DNA of 64,000 nucleotides from Saccharopolyspora erythraea. Lineage in GTDB: Bacteria; Actinomycetota; Actinomycetes; Mycobacteriales; Pseudonocardiaceae. The stretch lies in NCBI RefSeq assembly GCF_018141105.1, contig NZ_CP054839.1, positions 5,893,411-5,957,410 of the forward strand. Direction: 5' to 3'. Positions 51,234 through 60,171 of this stretch are shown here, in pieces. The notes under the pieces were generated by a model, which worked only from the letters and a program-made list of their open reading frames with translations, was not told the origin of the DNA and made no database searches. Positions within the stretch are counted from its first letter, which is position 1. Every line of letters starts with the position of its first letter. The position numbers were made by a program, and so were the translations under genes.

Positions 51234-52829
51234 TCACGGCTGCCTCCGAAGGCCGATGTTGAGGTGGTCGAACTCGAATCCGTACTCCGAGTAGTTCACG
51301 ACGTCGCGCGAGATCCCGACCAGCCTGTCGGCGAACATCGGGGTGATCGAACCGCTGTTGTCCACCAGGTAGCGCTGGGCGTCCTGGTACAGCACCCGGC
51401 GGCGGCCCTCGTCCATCTCCCGGCGGGCGGCGTCGAGCATCGCGTCGAAAGCGGAATCCGCCCAGCTCGTCTCGTTGTAGGACGACCCGCTGCGGAAGAT
51501 CTGGTTGAGCAGCTGGTCGATCGGCCGGCCGGTGTACCAGTAGGTGGCGCACAGCGGCTGCCGCATCCAGATCTGCGAGTAGTACGAGTCCGCCGACGCG
51601 TTGCGCACCCGCAACCGGATGCCCGCTGCCGCGGCGGACTCGGCGAAGGCCAGCGCCATCGGCGTGAACACCGGGTCGTAGGCCGAGGTGTACACGTCGA
51701 GCGCGAGGTTCTCCTGACCGGCCTGCTTGAGCAGCGCCCGCGCCCGGTCGGGATCGTGGGGCACCCGGTAGTCGGTCCACATCGGATTCCCCGGCGGCAC
51801 CGGGTTGTCGTTGCCCGGCGAACCCGCCCGCTGGATCGCCACGCCGAACACCGACTCCTGGTCGTAGGCGAGCTTGAATGCCTCGCGCACCAGCGGATCG
51901 GTGAACGGCGGCGCCGTGCACAGCATCGGGAGTCCGTACCACTGGGAGTTCGGCGACCGGGCGATCGTGGTGCGCGGCGAGGCGTTGATCACCCGCGCGG
52001 TCGCGAAGTCGAGGTTGGTCTGCGACAGCAGGTGGACCTGCCCTGCCAGCAAGGCGTTCGCCCTGGCCTGCATGTCGGCGATGGAGAAGTACTCGATGGC
52101 CGACAGCACCGGTGCCCCGGCGAAGTGGTCGCGGTTGGCCACCACCCGCCCGCGACCGGCCGCGGTGAAGGACTCCAGTCGGAACGGACCGGTGCCGACC
52201 CCGGTCTCGCCGATGGTCGCGCCGCTGCCTTCAGACACCACATAGCACTGGTAGGCGGTGAGCAGACTGGGGAACTCCGCGTTCGGCGACTTCAGCGCGA
52301 ACTCCACCGTGTGCTCGTCGGGCGCGGTGATCCCGGCGGGATCGAGCAGCGGCGACAGCACGCCCTCCTGCGGCGAGGACATCGCCGGGTCGAGGATGCG
52401 CCGGACCGTGTGCACGACGTCGGCCGCGGTGAACGGTTTCCCGTCGTGGAAGTGCACGTCCCGGCGCAGCCGGAAGCGCCACCGGAGGCCGAGCGCATCG
52501 GACTCCCACGACTCGGCCAGATCCGGCACGACCTCGCCGTCGCGGCCGAGCCGGACCACCCGGTTGTACAGCGCGCCCAGGTACTCGTACGCCGAGAGGG
52601 AGCTGGCCGGATCTAGAGTCTCGGCCTGCGACGCGGGCGGTCGCGCGATGCGCAGCACGCCGCCGGCTCTCGGCGTACCGGTCGCCGCTCCGACGGGCAG
52701 CGGCGCCGCACCCGCCCCACCGCAGCCGCTGGTGAGCGCGGAGGTGCCGGCCAACCCGAGTCCGGCGGCCAGCAGAGTCCGCCTGCGCATCCGGCCCGGG
52801 CCGGTTCCGCGATGCTGCTCGTCCACCAA
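51234..52829 (-). CDS. substrate-binding protein of the CocE-linked ABC importer
   Basis: 531 residues, SBP_bac_5 family. Tat-like signal RMRRRTLLAAGLGLAGTSALTSGC with a lipid Cys at 36. Landmarks are LRRDVHFHDGKPFTAADVVHTVRR, GTGPFRLESF and the C-terminal FDHLNIGLRRQP. First gene of the operon; an operator-like palindrome lies 13 bases upstream. Ligand unknown, possibly a proline-containing peptide or an ester. Confidence 0.9.
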   Translation of the reverse strand: MVDEQHRGTGPGRMRRRTLLAAGLGLAGTSALTSGCGGAGAAPLPVGAATGTPRAGGVLRIARPPASQAETLDPASSLSAYEYLGALYNRVVRLGRDGEVVPDLAESWESDALGLRWRFRLRRDVHFHDGKPFTAADVVHTVRRILDPAMSSPQEGVLSPLLDPAGITAPDEHTVEFALKSPNAEFPSLLTAYQCYVVSEGSGATIGETGVGTGPFRLESFTAAGRGRVVANRDHFAGAPVLSAIEYFSIADMQARANALLAGQVHLLSQTNLDFATARVINASPRTTIARSPNSQWYGLPMLCTAPPFTDPLVREAFKLAYDQESVFGVAIQRAGSPGNDNPVPPGNPMWTDYRVPHDPDRARALLKQAGQENLALDVYTSAYDPVFTPMALAFAESAAAAGIRLRVRNASADSYYSQIWMRQPLCATYWYTGRPIDQLLNQIFRSGSSYNETSWADSAFDAMLDAARREMDEGRRRVLYQDAQRYLVDNSGSITPMFADRLVGISRDVVNYSEYGFEFDHLNIGLRRQP

Positions 52830-52841
52830 ACCCCACCACTA

Positions 52842-52879
52842 ATCGTACGTCTGTTCAACTCAATTGGTTGACGTACGAT
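52842..52879. promoter_or_regulatory. long TetR-type operator upstream of the ABC operon
   Basis: ATCGTACGTC (52842-52851) and GACGTACGAT (52870-52879) are perfect 10-bp arms separated by 18 bases. A nested TCAAC/GTTGA pair lies in the spacer. The CGTACG boxes are each palindromic and 28 bp apart, so two dimers could bind. Best assigned to the TetR gene at 45042-45656. Confidence 0.65.
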
Positions 52880-53027
52880 AGTTGCTGCGGAGCGAAAGGC
52901 CAACCCCTCACGCACGGACGTGACCGAGCGGATTCCTCCGGCTACCCGCAGGGATCGGAGCGCCTGACCGGCGAGAGCATCGCTGTTGAGCCAGACTCAC
53001 ACCACGTACGCGATGCGAGGCAGGGAC

Positions 53028-53579
53028 ATGACGAAGGCGACGCTGCTGACCGTCGGACACGGAACCGCCGTGAAGGAGGAGATCGTCCGGCTACTGCGCT
53101 CGGCGGGCGTGACCAGCTTGGTGGACGTGCGCACCGCCCCTGGCAGCCGCCGCAATCCGGACATGGCCAGGTCCGCGATGGAGCACTGGCTGCCACGGGA
53201 GAACATCGCCTACCGCTGGGACCGACGCCTGGGCGGGTTCCGGAAGCTTGCTCCCGAGTCGCCCGATCTCATGTGGAGGAACGAGGCGTTCAGGGCGTAC
53301 GCGGGCCACATGCGCACTCCGGAGTTCGTCGACGCCGCGGACGACCTGGCCGAAGAGGCCCGCACCCGCACCACCGCGATCATGTGCAGCGAGTCCGTGT
53401 GGTGGCGTTGCCACCGGCGGATGATCTCCGACTTCCTGCAACTCACCCGCGGAATCGGTGTGCGGCACCTGATGCACGACGGCTCGACCACGGAACACCG
53501 GCCCATCCGCGGGGTACGGGTACGCGACGACGGACTGCTCGTCTACGACGGCGGCCAGCAGACGCTGGACAGCACTTGA
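53028..53579 (+). CDS. DUF488 family protein
   Basis: 183 residues from ATG 53028 (GAGGCAGGGAC upstream). DUF488 features: LTVGHGTAVKEEIVRLL at the N-terminus, VTSLVDVRTAPGSRRNP, then YRWDRRLGGFRKL and IMCSESVWWRCHRRMISDFL with a conserved Cys-Ser-Glu. Function unknown; the fold is reported as P-loop-like but lacks a Walker motif. It stands alone between two divergent operons. Confidence 0.85.
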   Translation: MTKATLLTVGHGTAVKEEIVRLLRSAGVTSLVDVRTAPGSRRNPDMARSAMEHWLPRENIAYRWDRRLGGFRKLAPESPDLMWRNEAFRAYAGHMRTPEFVDAADDLAEEARTRTTAIMCSESVWWRCHRRMISDFLQLTRGIGVRHLMHDGSTTEHRPIRGVRVRDDGLLVYDGGQQTLDST

Positions 53580-53643
53580 TGAACACCGAACGTGACAACC
53601 TGAGGTGGAGCCGCTCGTCACCGCCGAACTCCGACGGTCCGAA

Positions 53644-54519
53644 TCAGGACTCCCCGCCCCGATCTTCCCCTGCGGCAGCAGCGCCAGGCTCGGCACGGCT
53701 CGTGATCTCGAAGCGGTACCGCCCGGTCAGCACACCGCCGGGATCCAACGGCAGGCGGTGGTGGAACGCCAGGGCCGGGCAGGCGCCGGGGTACTCCGCG
53801 CTTCGGACGAACCACGTCGCAGGGTCGGCATCCGCCGAAGCGAAGGTGACCACGGCCGTCTTCCCGGTGAACGTCAGGCTCCGAGCCGACGTGCCGTTGA
53901 CGGCGTGCTCGCCGTCAGCGTCCTCAGTGGACACCGCGCCGTCGCGGAACGTCGCCGCCCCGCGCCAGAAGAGACCGCCGTAGCCCGCGCCGGAACGGCC
54001 GGCGGTCGCCGGGCTGCCCAGGTGCACGCAACGGTCGGAGACGTTGCGCAGCCGGTAGGACCAGTGCAGTACCCACTTGCCGACGCGCGGATCGACGCCG
54101 TCCACGCGCAGCACGCGCGCCTCCGCCAACACCACGCGGCCGTCGGCCGCCAGCCACGACAGCTCCTCGGTGAGTTCGCAGGAGTCGGCCGACACCGACA
54201 CGTCCGCCCATCGGCGGTGGCGGATCTCGCCGTGGTCCTCGCGGTACCGGTAGCCCGAGCCGTCGACGTAGGTGGGTCCGCCCCAGAAGTTGTCGCCCTC
54301 CACGTCGGCGACCGCCATGCTGATGCCGAGGTGCCAGGGATGGTCCTCCGGACCCACCGCGGTGATCTCGTCACCCGCCAGGGTGCGGACCGGGTGCGCG
54401 TACGATCGCGGCGAGTCGGTGCGCGCGAGGTCCGGCCGGAAGAGGTAGCGCAGCAGGGTGGTGCCGCCGAAGCCCACGTCGACGGCATCGGCGGTCATGC
54501 ACAGCGCCAGCTCACTCAC
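53644..54519 (-). CDS. PmoA-like protein (DUF6807)
   Basis: 291 residues from GTG 54519, overlapping the dehydrogenase stop. Beta-sandwich type with the family motif EDHPWHLGISMAVADVEGDNFWGG and YVDGSGYRYREDHGEI. DUF6807/PmoA-like proteins occur next to Gfo/Idh dehydrogenases and sugar importers and are thought to act in carbohydrate metabolism, although the family name derives from methane monooxygenase nomenclature. Cytosolic. Coupled to the Gfo/Idh gene and within the LacI-type regulon. Confidence 0.82.
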   Translation of the reverse strand: MSELALCMTADAVDVGFGGTTLLRYLFRPDLARTDSPRSYAHPVRTLAGDEITAVGPEDHPWHLGISMAVADVEGDNFWGGPTYVDGSGYRYREDHGEIRHRRWADVSVSADSCELTEELSWLAADGRVVLAEARVLRVDGVDPRVGKWVLHWSYRLRNVSDRCVHLGSPATAGRSGAGYGGLFWRGAATFRDGAVSTEDADGEHAVNGTSARSLTFTGKTAVVTFASADADPATWFVRSAEYPGACPALAFHHRLPLDPGGVLTGRYRFEITSRAEPGAAAAGEDRGGES

Positions 54520-55642
54520 GAGACGTGCTCCCGCTCGCCCATTCAATGCCCTGTTCCGAGAACAACGCCATGTCTTCCGCCGCCCTCCGGACGAACTCGT
54601 CGACGCCGTGGATGACCCGCCCCGAGTCGTCGTGCCAGTACCGAGGGGGAACGGGCCGGACCCGCTGCTCCTGCCGCACCGCGTCGACCACCGCCGTGAA
54701 CGCGCCGCTGCGGTGCAGCGGAGCGAGCAGCGGTGTGGACCGCCCCGCCGCGATGTGGGCGAGCAGGTCCTCCAGCAGGTCGGTGCGGCCGTAGGTGCGT
54801 TGCCAGGACCCGGATTCGCGGGTTTCGACGGTCAGCCGGTCGCGCTCGTAGTGCAGGGCCGCCCGCCCCTCTTCGCCGTGCACCACGACGTAGGGGTCCT
54901 GATCACGCGGCCCGCACACGGTGGTGGCCACCACGACCGCGGTGGAACCGCCGAACCGCGCCCGCATGCAGGCGGTGTCGTCGGCTTCGATGTCGTGCGC
55001 GCGGTAGAGCTCCACCTCGACGCCGTCCGGAGTCCGTTCCGGCGAACCCGGTTGCGCGACCGCGAACGCCGTGGCGACCGCGTGCGCGAACGGGTTGGTC
55101 AGCGTGCCGTCCACGACCGCCTCGCCGTCGAGCCAGCGACGACCCGCCCAGGGTGCTCGGCGGTAGTACGCGAAGGGCCGCACCCAGACCCCGGCGCCGC
55201 CGATGCCGGTCACCGCGCCGAGCGCTCCCGAGCCGATCAGCCCGGTCAGTGCGGGAAGGGCGTGCGAACCGAGGCTCTGGAAGCCGACCTGCACCGACCG
55301 GCCCGCCTCCGCCGCAAGAGCGCACAGCTGCGACAGCTCGTCGCTGCTGGTCACCGGCGGCTTCTCCAGCAGGACATCGGTGCCGGCGCGCAGTGCCGCG
55401 GCGGCGAGCCTCGCATGCGTCGGGATGGGGCTCGCGATGACGGTGACGTCGATGTGGTGTCGCGCGAGGAGCTCGCCGAGATCGTCGTACACCGGGACCG
55501 GGCCGAGTTCGGCGGTGCGCACGGCCGGGGCCGGGTCGCAGGCCGCCGCCAGCCTCGCCTCGCCCGCCCGGCACAGCCGCCGCAGGTTGCGCAGATGCCA
55601 AGCGCCGTAACCGCCGACACCCACCAGCGCCACTTCGCGCAA
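54512..55642 (-). CDS. Gfo/Idh/MocA-family oxidoreductase
   Basis: 376 residues from TTG 55642; GTG 55633 is a possible later start. Rossmann motif VALVGVGGYGAWH at the N-terminus, the nucleotide-site segment PAPAVRTAELG, and EKP in DVLLEKPPVTSS, the family signature with catalytic Lys. The C-terminal beta-sheet domain is present. Oxidises or reduces a sugar or inositol-like compound with NAD(P). Its promoter carries a LacI-type operator 16 bases upstream, and the PmoA-like gene follows. Confidence 0.88.
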   Translation of the reverse strand: MREVALVGVGGYGAWHLRNLRRLCRAGEARLAAACDPAPAVRTAELGPVPVYDDLGELLARHHIDVTVIASPIPTHARLAAAALRAGTDVLLEKPPVTSSDELSQLCALAAEAGRSVQVGFQSLGSHALPALTGLIGSGALGAVTGIGGAGVWVRPFAYYRRAPWAGRRWLDGEAVVDGTLTNPFAHAVATAFAVAQPGSPERTPDGVEVELYRAHDIEADDTACMRARFGGSTAVVVATTVCGPRDQDPYVVVHGEEGRAALHYERDRLTVETRESGSWQRTYGRTDLLEDLLAHIAAGRSTPLLAPLHRSGAFTAVVDAVRQEQRVRPVPPRYWHDDSGRVIHGVDEFVRRAAEDMALFSEQGIEWASGSTSRE

Positions 55643-55658
55643 CGGACAATCCCATCCG

Positions 55659-55674
55659 TAGAAAGCGCTTGCTA
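55659..55674. promoter_or_regulatory. LacI-type operator, copy 1
   Basis: TAGAAAGCGCTTGCTA is a near-perfect palindrome around AAGCGCTT and equals copy 2 (reverse strand) but for one base. It lies in the divergent gap between the Gfo/Idh and lacI genes. Confidence 0.8.
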
Positions 55675-55755
55675 TCCGAGTAAGCTAGGCACCCGCTTGG
55701 CAACTGTCAACGCGGCGGCCCGCCGGCCGTGGAGGAGGACCGCGAAGGAGAGCCG

Positions 55756-56811
55756 ATGGCCTCGACGCTCGCCGACGTCGCGGCACGGGCCGGGGTGTCC
55801 ACCGCGACCGTCTCCCGGGTGCTCAACGGCAACTACCCGGTCTCGGCCGCGACCCGGGAACGGGTGCACCGGGCGGTCGAAGAGCTCAGCTACGTCGGCA
55901 ACGCGCCGGCCCGCGCGCTGGCCGCGCACTCCTCCGACGTGATCGGCGTGATCGTCAGCGACGTCTCCGACCCGTTCTTCGGCATCCAGGCCAGCGGCCT
56001 GCAGTGGGAGGCCGCCGACTCCGGCCTGCTCGCGGTCATCTGCAACACCGCCGGTTCGCCCGCCGCCGAGCTGAAGTACCTCCGGCTGCTGCTGGGCCAG
56101 CGCATGCGCGCGATCGTGCTCACCGGCGGCGGAAGCGACGAGCCCGAGCACCTCGACGCCACCGCGGCGCTGATCGGCCAGGCGCAGTCGGCGGGTACGG
56201 CGGTCGTGCTCTGCGGCAGGCCGGCCCCGCCCGGGGTCGAGGCGCCGGTGATCGCCTACGACAACCGAGGCGGCGCACAGGCGCTGACCAGGCACGTGCT
56301 GGCCATGGGCCACCGCAGGATCGCCTACGTCGCCGGGCCGCCTGGCCACGGCACGACGCGAAGCCGCCTGGACGGCCACCGCGGGGCCCTGGCCAATGCG
56401 GGGCTGGGCGACGGTGCGACTCCGGTGGTCCACGGGGACTTCTCCCGCGCCTCCGGTTTCGACGCGGCGCTGGAGCTGATGCGCGTCGCGAGCGGCAGCA
56501 CCGCCGTGGTCGTGGCCAACGACCTGATGGCGCTGGGCGTGATCGCCGCGCTGCGCCAGCACGGAGTGGCGGTGCCCGAAGACGTCTCCGTCGCCGGCTT
56601 CGACGATCTGCCCGCCGCGGTGGACGCGGTGCCCGCGCTGACCACCGTCCGGCTCCCGCTGCGGGAGGGCGCCAGGCGCGCAGGCCGGATCGCCGCCGGA
56701 GCCGAGCCGCTCACCGCCCCCGGCCGGATCCTGTGGATGCCCGCCGAACTGCTGGCCAGGGAGTCGGTGGCACCACCGGGCGCCGGACTTCCGCAGTGGG
56801 CTCCTCGCTGA
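55756..56811 (+). CDS. LacI-family transcriptional regulator
   Basis: 351 residues from ATG 55756 (GAAGGAGAG upstream). N-terminal LacI HTH (TLADVAARAGVSTATVSRVLNG, hinge NAPARALAAHSSDVIGVIV) and the periplasmic-binding-protein-like core: SDVSDPFFGIQASGL, the cleft segment HRRIAYVAGPPGHGTT and the C-terminal VAGFDDLPAAVDAVPALTTVRLP. It should bind the two AAGCGCTT operators at 55659 and 57018 and control the sugar importer and the dehydrogenase operon. The ligand is probably a sugar or sugar acid. Confidence 0.92.
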   Translation: MASTLADVAARAGVSTATVSRVLNGNYPVSAATRERVHRAVEELSYVGNAPARALAAHSSDVIGVIVSDVSDPFFGIQASGLQWEAADSGLLAVICNTAGSPAAELKYLRLLLGQRMRAIVLTGGGSDEPEHLDATAALIGQAQSAGTAVVLCGRPAPPGVEAPVIAYDNRGGAQALTRHVLAMGHRRIAYVAGPPGHGTTRSRLDGHRGALANAGLGDGATPVVHGDFSRASGFDAALELMRVASGSTAVVVANDLMALGVIAALRQHGVAVPEDVSVAGFDDLPAAVDAVPALTTVRLPLREGARRAGRIAAGAEPLTAPGRILWMPAELLARESVAPPGAGLPQWAPR

Positions 56812-56823
56812 GTGCCGGTCTCT

Positions 56824-56868
56824 GACCCCCCTCGCGTGGCGGCGTGGGTGGCGGTGGCGAGGGCGGTC
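56824..56868 (+). terminator. putative terminator after lacI
   Basis: 12-bp arms (56824-56835 and 56857-56868) pair with one mismatch around a 21-base loop, starting 13 bases after the lacI stop. The long loop makes it less certain. The rest of the gap to 57017 shows no gene. Confidence 0.5.
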
Positions 56869-57017
56869 CAAGCGGCTGCGCCGCTTCGAAGATCATCGAA
56901 GACAGGGTCTGAGGCGCGTCCGTCCGGCGGCGCGATCGCGAGCGCGGCCCGACTCGGGCGTGCCGCATTCGGCCGTTGACGCGCCCGGAGGCTACCTCTA
57001 GCCTTCCGCGGCAAGGC

Positions 57018-57033
57018 TAGTAAGCGCTTTCTA
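57018..57033. promoter_or_regulatory. LacI-type operator, copy 2
   Basis: TAGTAAGCGCTTTCTA; its reverse complement equals copy 1 at 15 of 16 positions. It lies 34 bases before the binding-protein start, overlapping the likely promoter. Confidence 0.8.
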
Positions 57034-57066
57034 CGCGGGCCGAACGCAGCGCGGAGGTGAACCCCG

Positions 57067-58347
57067 ATGCGACGGAGCACGGGAACTGTCATCGGCGCGG
57101 CGGCGGTCGCGCTGGCCACGCTCGCGGCGTGCGCGCCCGGCACCGACTTCGGTCCGGCGAGCAACGGCTCCCCGCCCGGCCACCTGACCTACGCCTACTT
57201 CACCGACGGGCCCGACGAGAAGGTGACCCGCGACCTGATCGCCGAGTTCGAGCGGCGCACCGGCGCCACAGTGGACCTCCAGATACTTCCCTATTCCGAG
57301 CTGGAGCAGCAGTTGCAGGGCAGGCTGGCCGCGGGGCACGCGCCCGACATCGCCCGGCTGACCAACCTCAGCCCGTTCCGCAGCGACCTGCTGAACCTCT
57401 CGGCCAACGGCGCCGACATCGGCGACCAGTTCCTCGACCAGGCCCGGGAGACCACCAGCGGCCCCGCCGGGGAGACGGTGGCCGTCGCCAGCGACCTGAC
57501 CATGAACGGCCCGCTGGTCAACACCGATCTGTTCGCCAGGGCGGGCGTGGCGTTGCCGCCGAAAGACCGGCCCGTGAGCTGGCCCGAGCTGCTCGCCAAG
57601 GCCAGAGAGGTGCAGCAGAAGTCCGGCTCGCCCTACGCCATCGCGTTCGACAAGTCCGGCGCCCGAGTCGCCGGCCTGTACAACCAGTTCGGCACGAACT
57701 ACTTCGGCACCGACGGCGCGGTGCAGCTCGACCCCGCCAAGGCCGCCGCCGCCACGCGGCTGTTCGTGGACCTGAACAACGACGGCACGATGTACCGGGA
57801 CTTCTGGGTGCAGTCGGGCACCAAGTACGAGGGCGCCGACGACATGTTCCTGCGCGAGGACGTGCCGGTCTACTTCAGCGGCAACTGGCAGATGGGCCAG
57901 TTCGACCAGGAAGCCCGGTTCGGCTGGACCGTGCTGCCGAACCCGTGCGCCGAGCGCTGCGGCGGGTTCCCCGGCGGCAAGTTCATGGTGGCGTTGCGCC
58001 AGACCACGAACCCGCGGCTGGCCGCCGAGTTCGTCGCGTTCATGAACTCCCGCCAGGCGCAGGAGAAGTACGCCGAGAAAGCGCACTTCCTGCCCACCCG
58101 CAAGGACCTCCTCGCCGAAGGCGTGGACTACCCCCGGCGCGACGCGGAGATGGACGTCTTCCTCGACGACGTCAGGCGGACCGATCCAGCCGCCTTCAGC
58201 TCTGCCTACAGCCCCGGCATGGACTCGACCGCCGACGCGGTGGTCGACGAGCTGGCAGCGGCGATCGTCGGCAGGCAGTCGGTGCCCGAGACCGTGGCGA
58301 GGATGCGGACCTCGGCGCAGGAGGCACTGGAGGCGTCCATCCCATGA
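57067..58347 (+). CDS. sugar ABC importer binding lipoprotein
   Basis: 426 residues, extracellular solute-binding family 1. Lipoprotein signal ending LATLAAC with lipid Cys at 22. Segments SKxxG-like and family landmarks include LTYAYFTDGPDEKVTRDLIAEFE, GRLAAGHAPDIARL and YFSGNWQMGQF. The C-terminal half includes FPGGKFMVALRQT. Binds an oligosaccharide or monosaccharide outside the membrane. A start codon overlap (ATGA) couples it to the first permease. Confidence 0.9.
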   Translation: MRRSTGTVIGAAAVALATLAACAPGTDFGPASNGSPPGHLTYAYFTDGPDEKVTRDLIAEFERRTGATVDLQILPYSELEQQLQGRLAAGHAPDIARLTNLSPFRSDLLNLSANGADIGDQFLDQARETTSGPAGETVAVASDLTMNGPLVNTDLFARAGVALPPKDRPVSWPELLAKAREVQQKSGSPYAIAFDKSGARVAGLYNQFGTNYFGTDGAVQLDPAKAAAATRLFVDLNNDGTMYRDFWVQSGTKYEGADDMFLREDVPVYFSGNWQMGQFDQEARFGWTVLPNPCAERCGGFPGGKFMVALRQTTNPRLAAEFVAFMNSRQAQEKYAEKAHFLPTRKDLLAEGVDYPRRDAEMDVFLDDVRRTDPAAFSSAYSPGMDSTADAVVDELAAAIVGRQSVPETVARMRTSAQEALEASIP

Positions 58348-59279
58348 CGACCACCGAGTCCCCGCCCGCCACGAGCGTGCGACCGCCGTCGGCGCGCAAG
58401 CGGGGCGTCAAACCGTGGAACCAGCGCCTGGCGCCATACCTGTTCGTGCTGCCGAACATGCTGGTGTTCGGGGTCTTCATCATCTACCCGGCGCTCAACG
58501 GCTTCAACATCAGCCTCTACAACAGCAACAACGGCCGGGCCTTCACGCCGGTCGGCACCAAGAACTACCGCAGGCTGTTCACCGACGAGGAGTTCTGGCA
58601 GGCCGCCGGCGCGACGGTGATCTTCGTGGTGGCCTTCGTCGCCGTCTGCACCGCGGCATCGATCGGCCTGGCGATGCTGCTGACCAAGCCGATCAGGGCC
58701 CGCGGCTTCTTCCGCGCCGTCTTCTTCCTGCCCGTGCTGCTCTCCCCGGTGGTGGTCGGGCTGCTGTGGAGCTGGATCCTGGAACGGCGTTCGGGCGCGC
58801 TCAACGCGATCCTCGGCGCGGTCGGGCTGCCCGAACCGGGTTGGCTGGTCAGCGGCCCGCTCGCGCTCGGCGCGACGGTCTTCGTCGGGGTGTGGGCGCA
58901 CGCGGGCTTCTACACGCTGATCATGATGGCGGGTCTGCAGGCCATCGACAGCTCCTACTACGAGGCCGCGCACCTGGACGGGGCCGGGGCGTGGCACCGG
59001 TTCCGCCACATCACCTGGCCGCTGCTGCGGCCGACGACGCTGGTGGTGGTGATCCTGGCGATGATCGCAGGTTTCCAGTCCTTCGACTTCATCTACACGC
59101 TCAGCGGCGGCGGACCGCTCGGGGCCACGACCCTGATGGTGCAGTACATCTACGAGCACGCGTTCCAGTCGCCGATCCAGTACGGGCTGGCGGCCGCGGG
59201 CTCGGTGGTGCTGTTCTGCACGATCTTCGCGCTCACGGTCCTGAACTTCCTGTACGGCCGCAGGAAGGAGTCGATGTGA
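58344..59279 (+). CDS. sugar ABC importer permease 1 (MalF-like)
   Basis: 311 residues from ATG 58344, overlapping the binding-protein stop. About six helices. Conserved CUT1 features are RLAPYLFVLPNMLVFGVFIIYP at the N-terminus and the EAA loop SYYEAAHLDGAGAWHRFRHITWPLL. The C-terminal SGGGPLGATTLMVQYIYEHAF is typical. The upstream part of the open frame is a shadow. No ATPase gene is near, so a shared MsiK-type ATPase is presumably used. Confidence 0.92.
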   Translation: MTTTESPPATSVRPPSARKRGVKPWNQRLAPYLFVLPNMLVFGVFIIYPALNGFNISLYNSNNGRAFTPVGTKNYRRLFTDEEFWQAAGATVIFVVAFVAVCTAASIGLAMLLTKPIRARGFFRAVFFLPVLLSPVVVGLLWSWILERRSGALNAILGAVGLPEPGWLVSGPLALGATVFVGVWAHAGFYTLIMMAGLQAIDSSYYEAAHLDGAGAWHRFRHITWPLLRPTTLVVVILAMIAGFQSFDFIYTLSGGGPLGATTLMVQYIYEHAFQSPIQYGLAAAGSVVLFCTIFALTVLNFLYGRRKESM

Positions 59280-60160
59280 TCGGCGCGCTGCGTCCGGACC
59301 GCCGCAAGTCTCCGGCGCCGTCGTGGACCGGAACCTCCGGAGGACCTCCGCCGAGAACCGGCCAAGTGCTCACCTACGCCGCGCTGATCGCGCTGAGCGT
59401 GCTGGTGCTGGCACCGGTGGTGTGGTCGGTGCTGGCGTCGTTCAAGACCCGCACCGAACTCGCGGCGCGACCGCCGAGCCTGCTGCCCGAGACATTCCGG
59501 CTGGACAACTACACCGGTGCGCTCTCGGAGTTCGACTTCGGCGTCTACGTCACCAACAGCGCGATCGTCACGGTGGGCGCGACGGTGCTCACCCTGGCGA
59601 TCAACGCGATGGCGGCCTACGCGCTGGCGAAGTACAACTTCCGCGGCCGCAACGCCCTGTTCCTGGTCACACTGGGCACGATCATGATCCCGTTGCAGAT
59701 CATCCTGATCCCGCTGCACCAGGTCGTCGCGCAGCTCGGGATGACCAACTCGCTGCTCGGCATGATCATCCCGCCCGCCGCCACCCCCACCGGGGTCTTC
59801 CTGCTGCGCCAGTACATGCTCACCATCCCGGACGAGCTGATCGAGGCCGCCAGGGTGGACGGCGCGGGCGAGCTGCGGATCTTCCTGCGCCTGGTGCTGC
59901 CGCTGTGCCGTCCCGCGCTGGCGGTGGTGACGATCTTCTCGGTGATCTGGCGGTGGAACGACTTCCTCTGGCCGCTGGTGATCGCGCAGTCGCAGGACCT
60001 CTACACCCTGCCGGTGGCCATCGCGCAGTTCAACAGCCAGGAAGTGGTGCCGTTCAACTACATCCTGGCGATGTCGGTGGTCAGCATGATCCCGGTGGTC
60101 ATCTTCCTGATCCTCCAGAAGCACGTGGTGCGCGGTATCGCGCAAACCGGACTGAAGTGA
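59276..60160 (+). CDS. sugar ABC importer permease 2 (MalG-like)
   Basis: 294 residues from GTG 59276, coupled by GTGA. Six helices, with GTIMIPLQIILIPLHQVVAQLG and the EAA loop ELIEAARVDGAGELRIFLRLVLPL. The N-terminal 40 residues are Pro/Arg-rich and cytosolic. Functions with permease 1. Ends 11 bases before the large unknown gene. Confidence 0.92.
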   Translation: MIGALRPDRRKSPAPSWTGTSGGPPPRTGQVLTYAALIALSVLVLAPVVWSVLASFKTRTELAARPPSLLPETFRLDNYTGALSEFDFGVYVTNSAIVTVGATVLTLAINAMAAYALAKYNFRGRNALFLVTLGTIMIPLQIILIPLHQVVAQLGMTNSLLGMIIPPAATPTGVFLLRQYMLTIPDELIEAARVDGAGELRIFLRLVLPLCRPALAVVTIFSVIWRWNDFLWPLVIAQSQDLYTLPVAIAQFNSQEVVPFNYILAMSVVSMIPVVIFLILQKHVVRGIAQTGLK

Positions 60161-60171
60161 GGTTGGCAACC

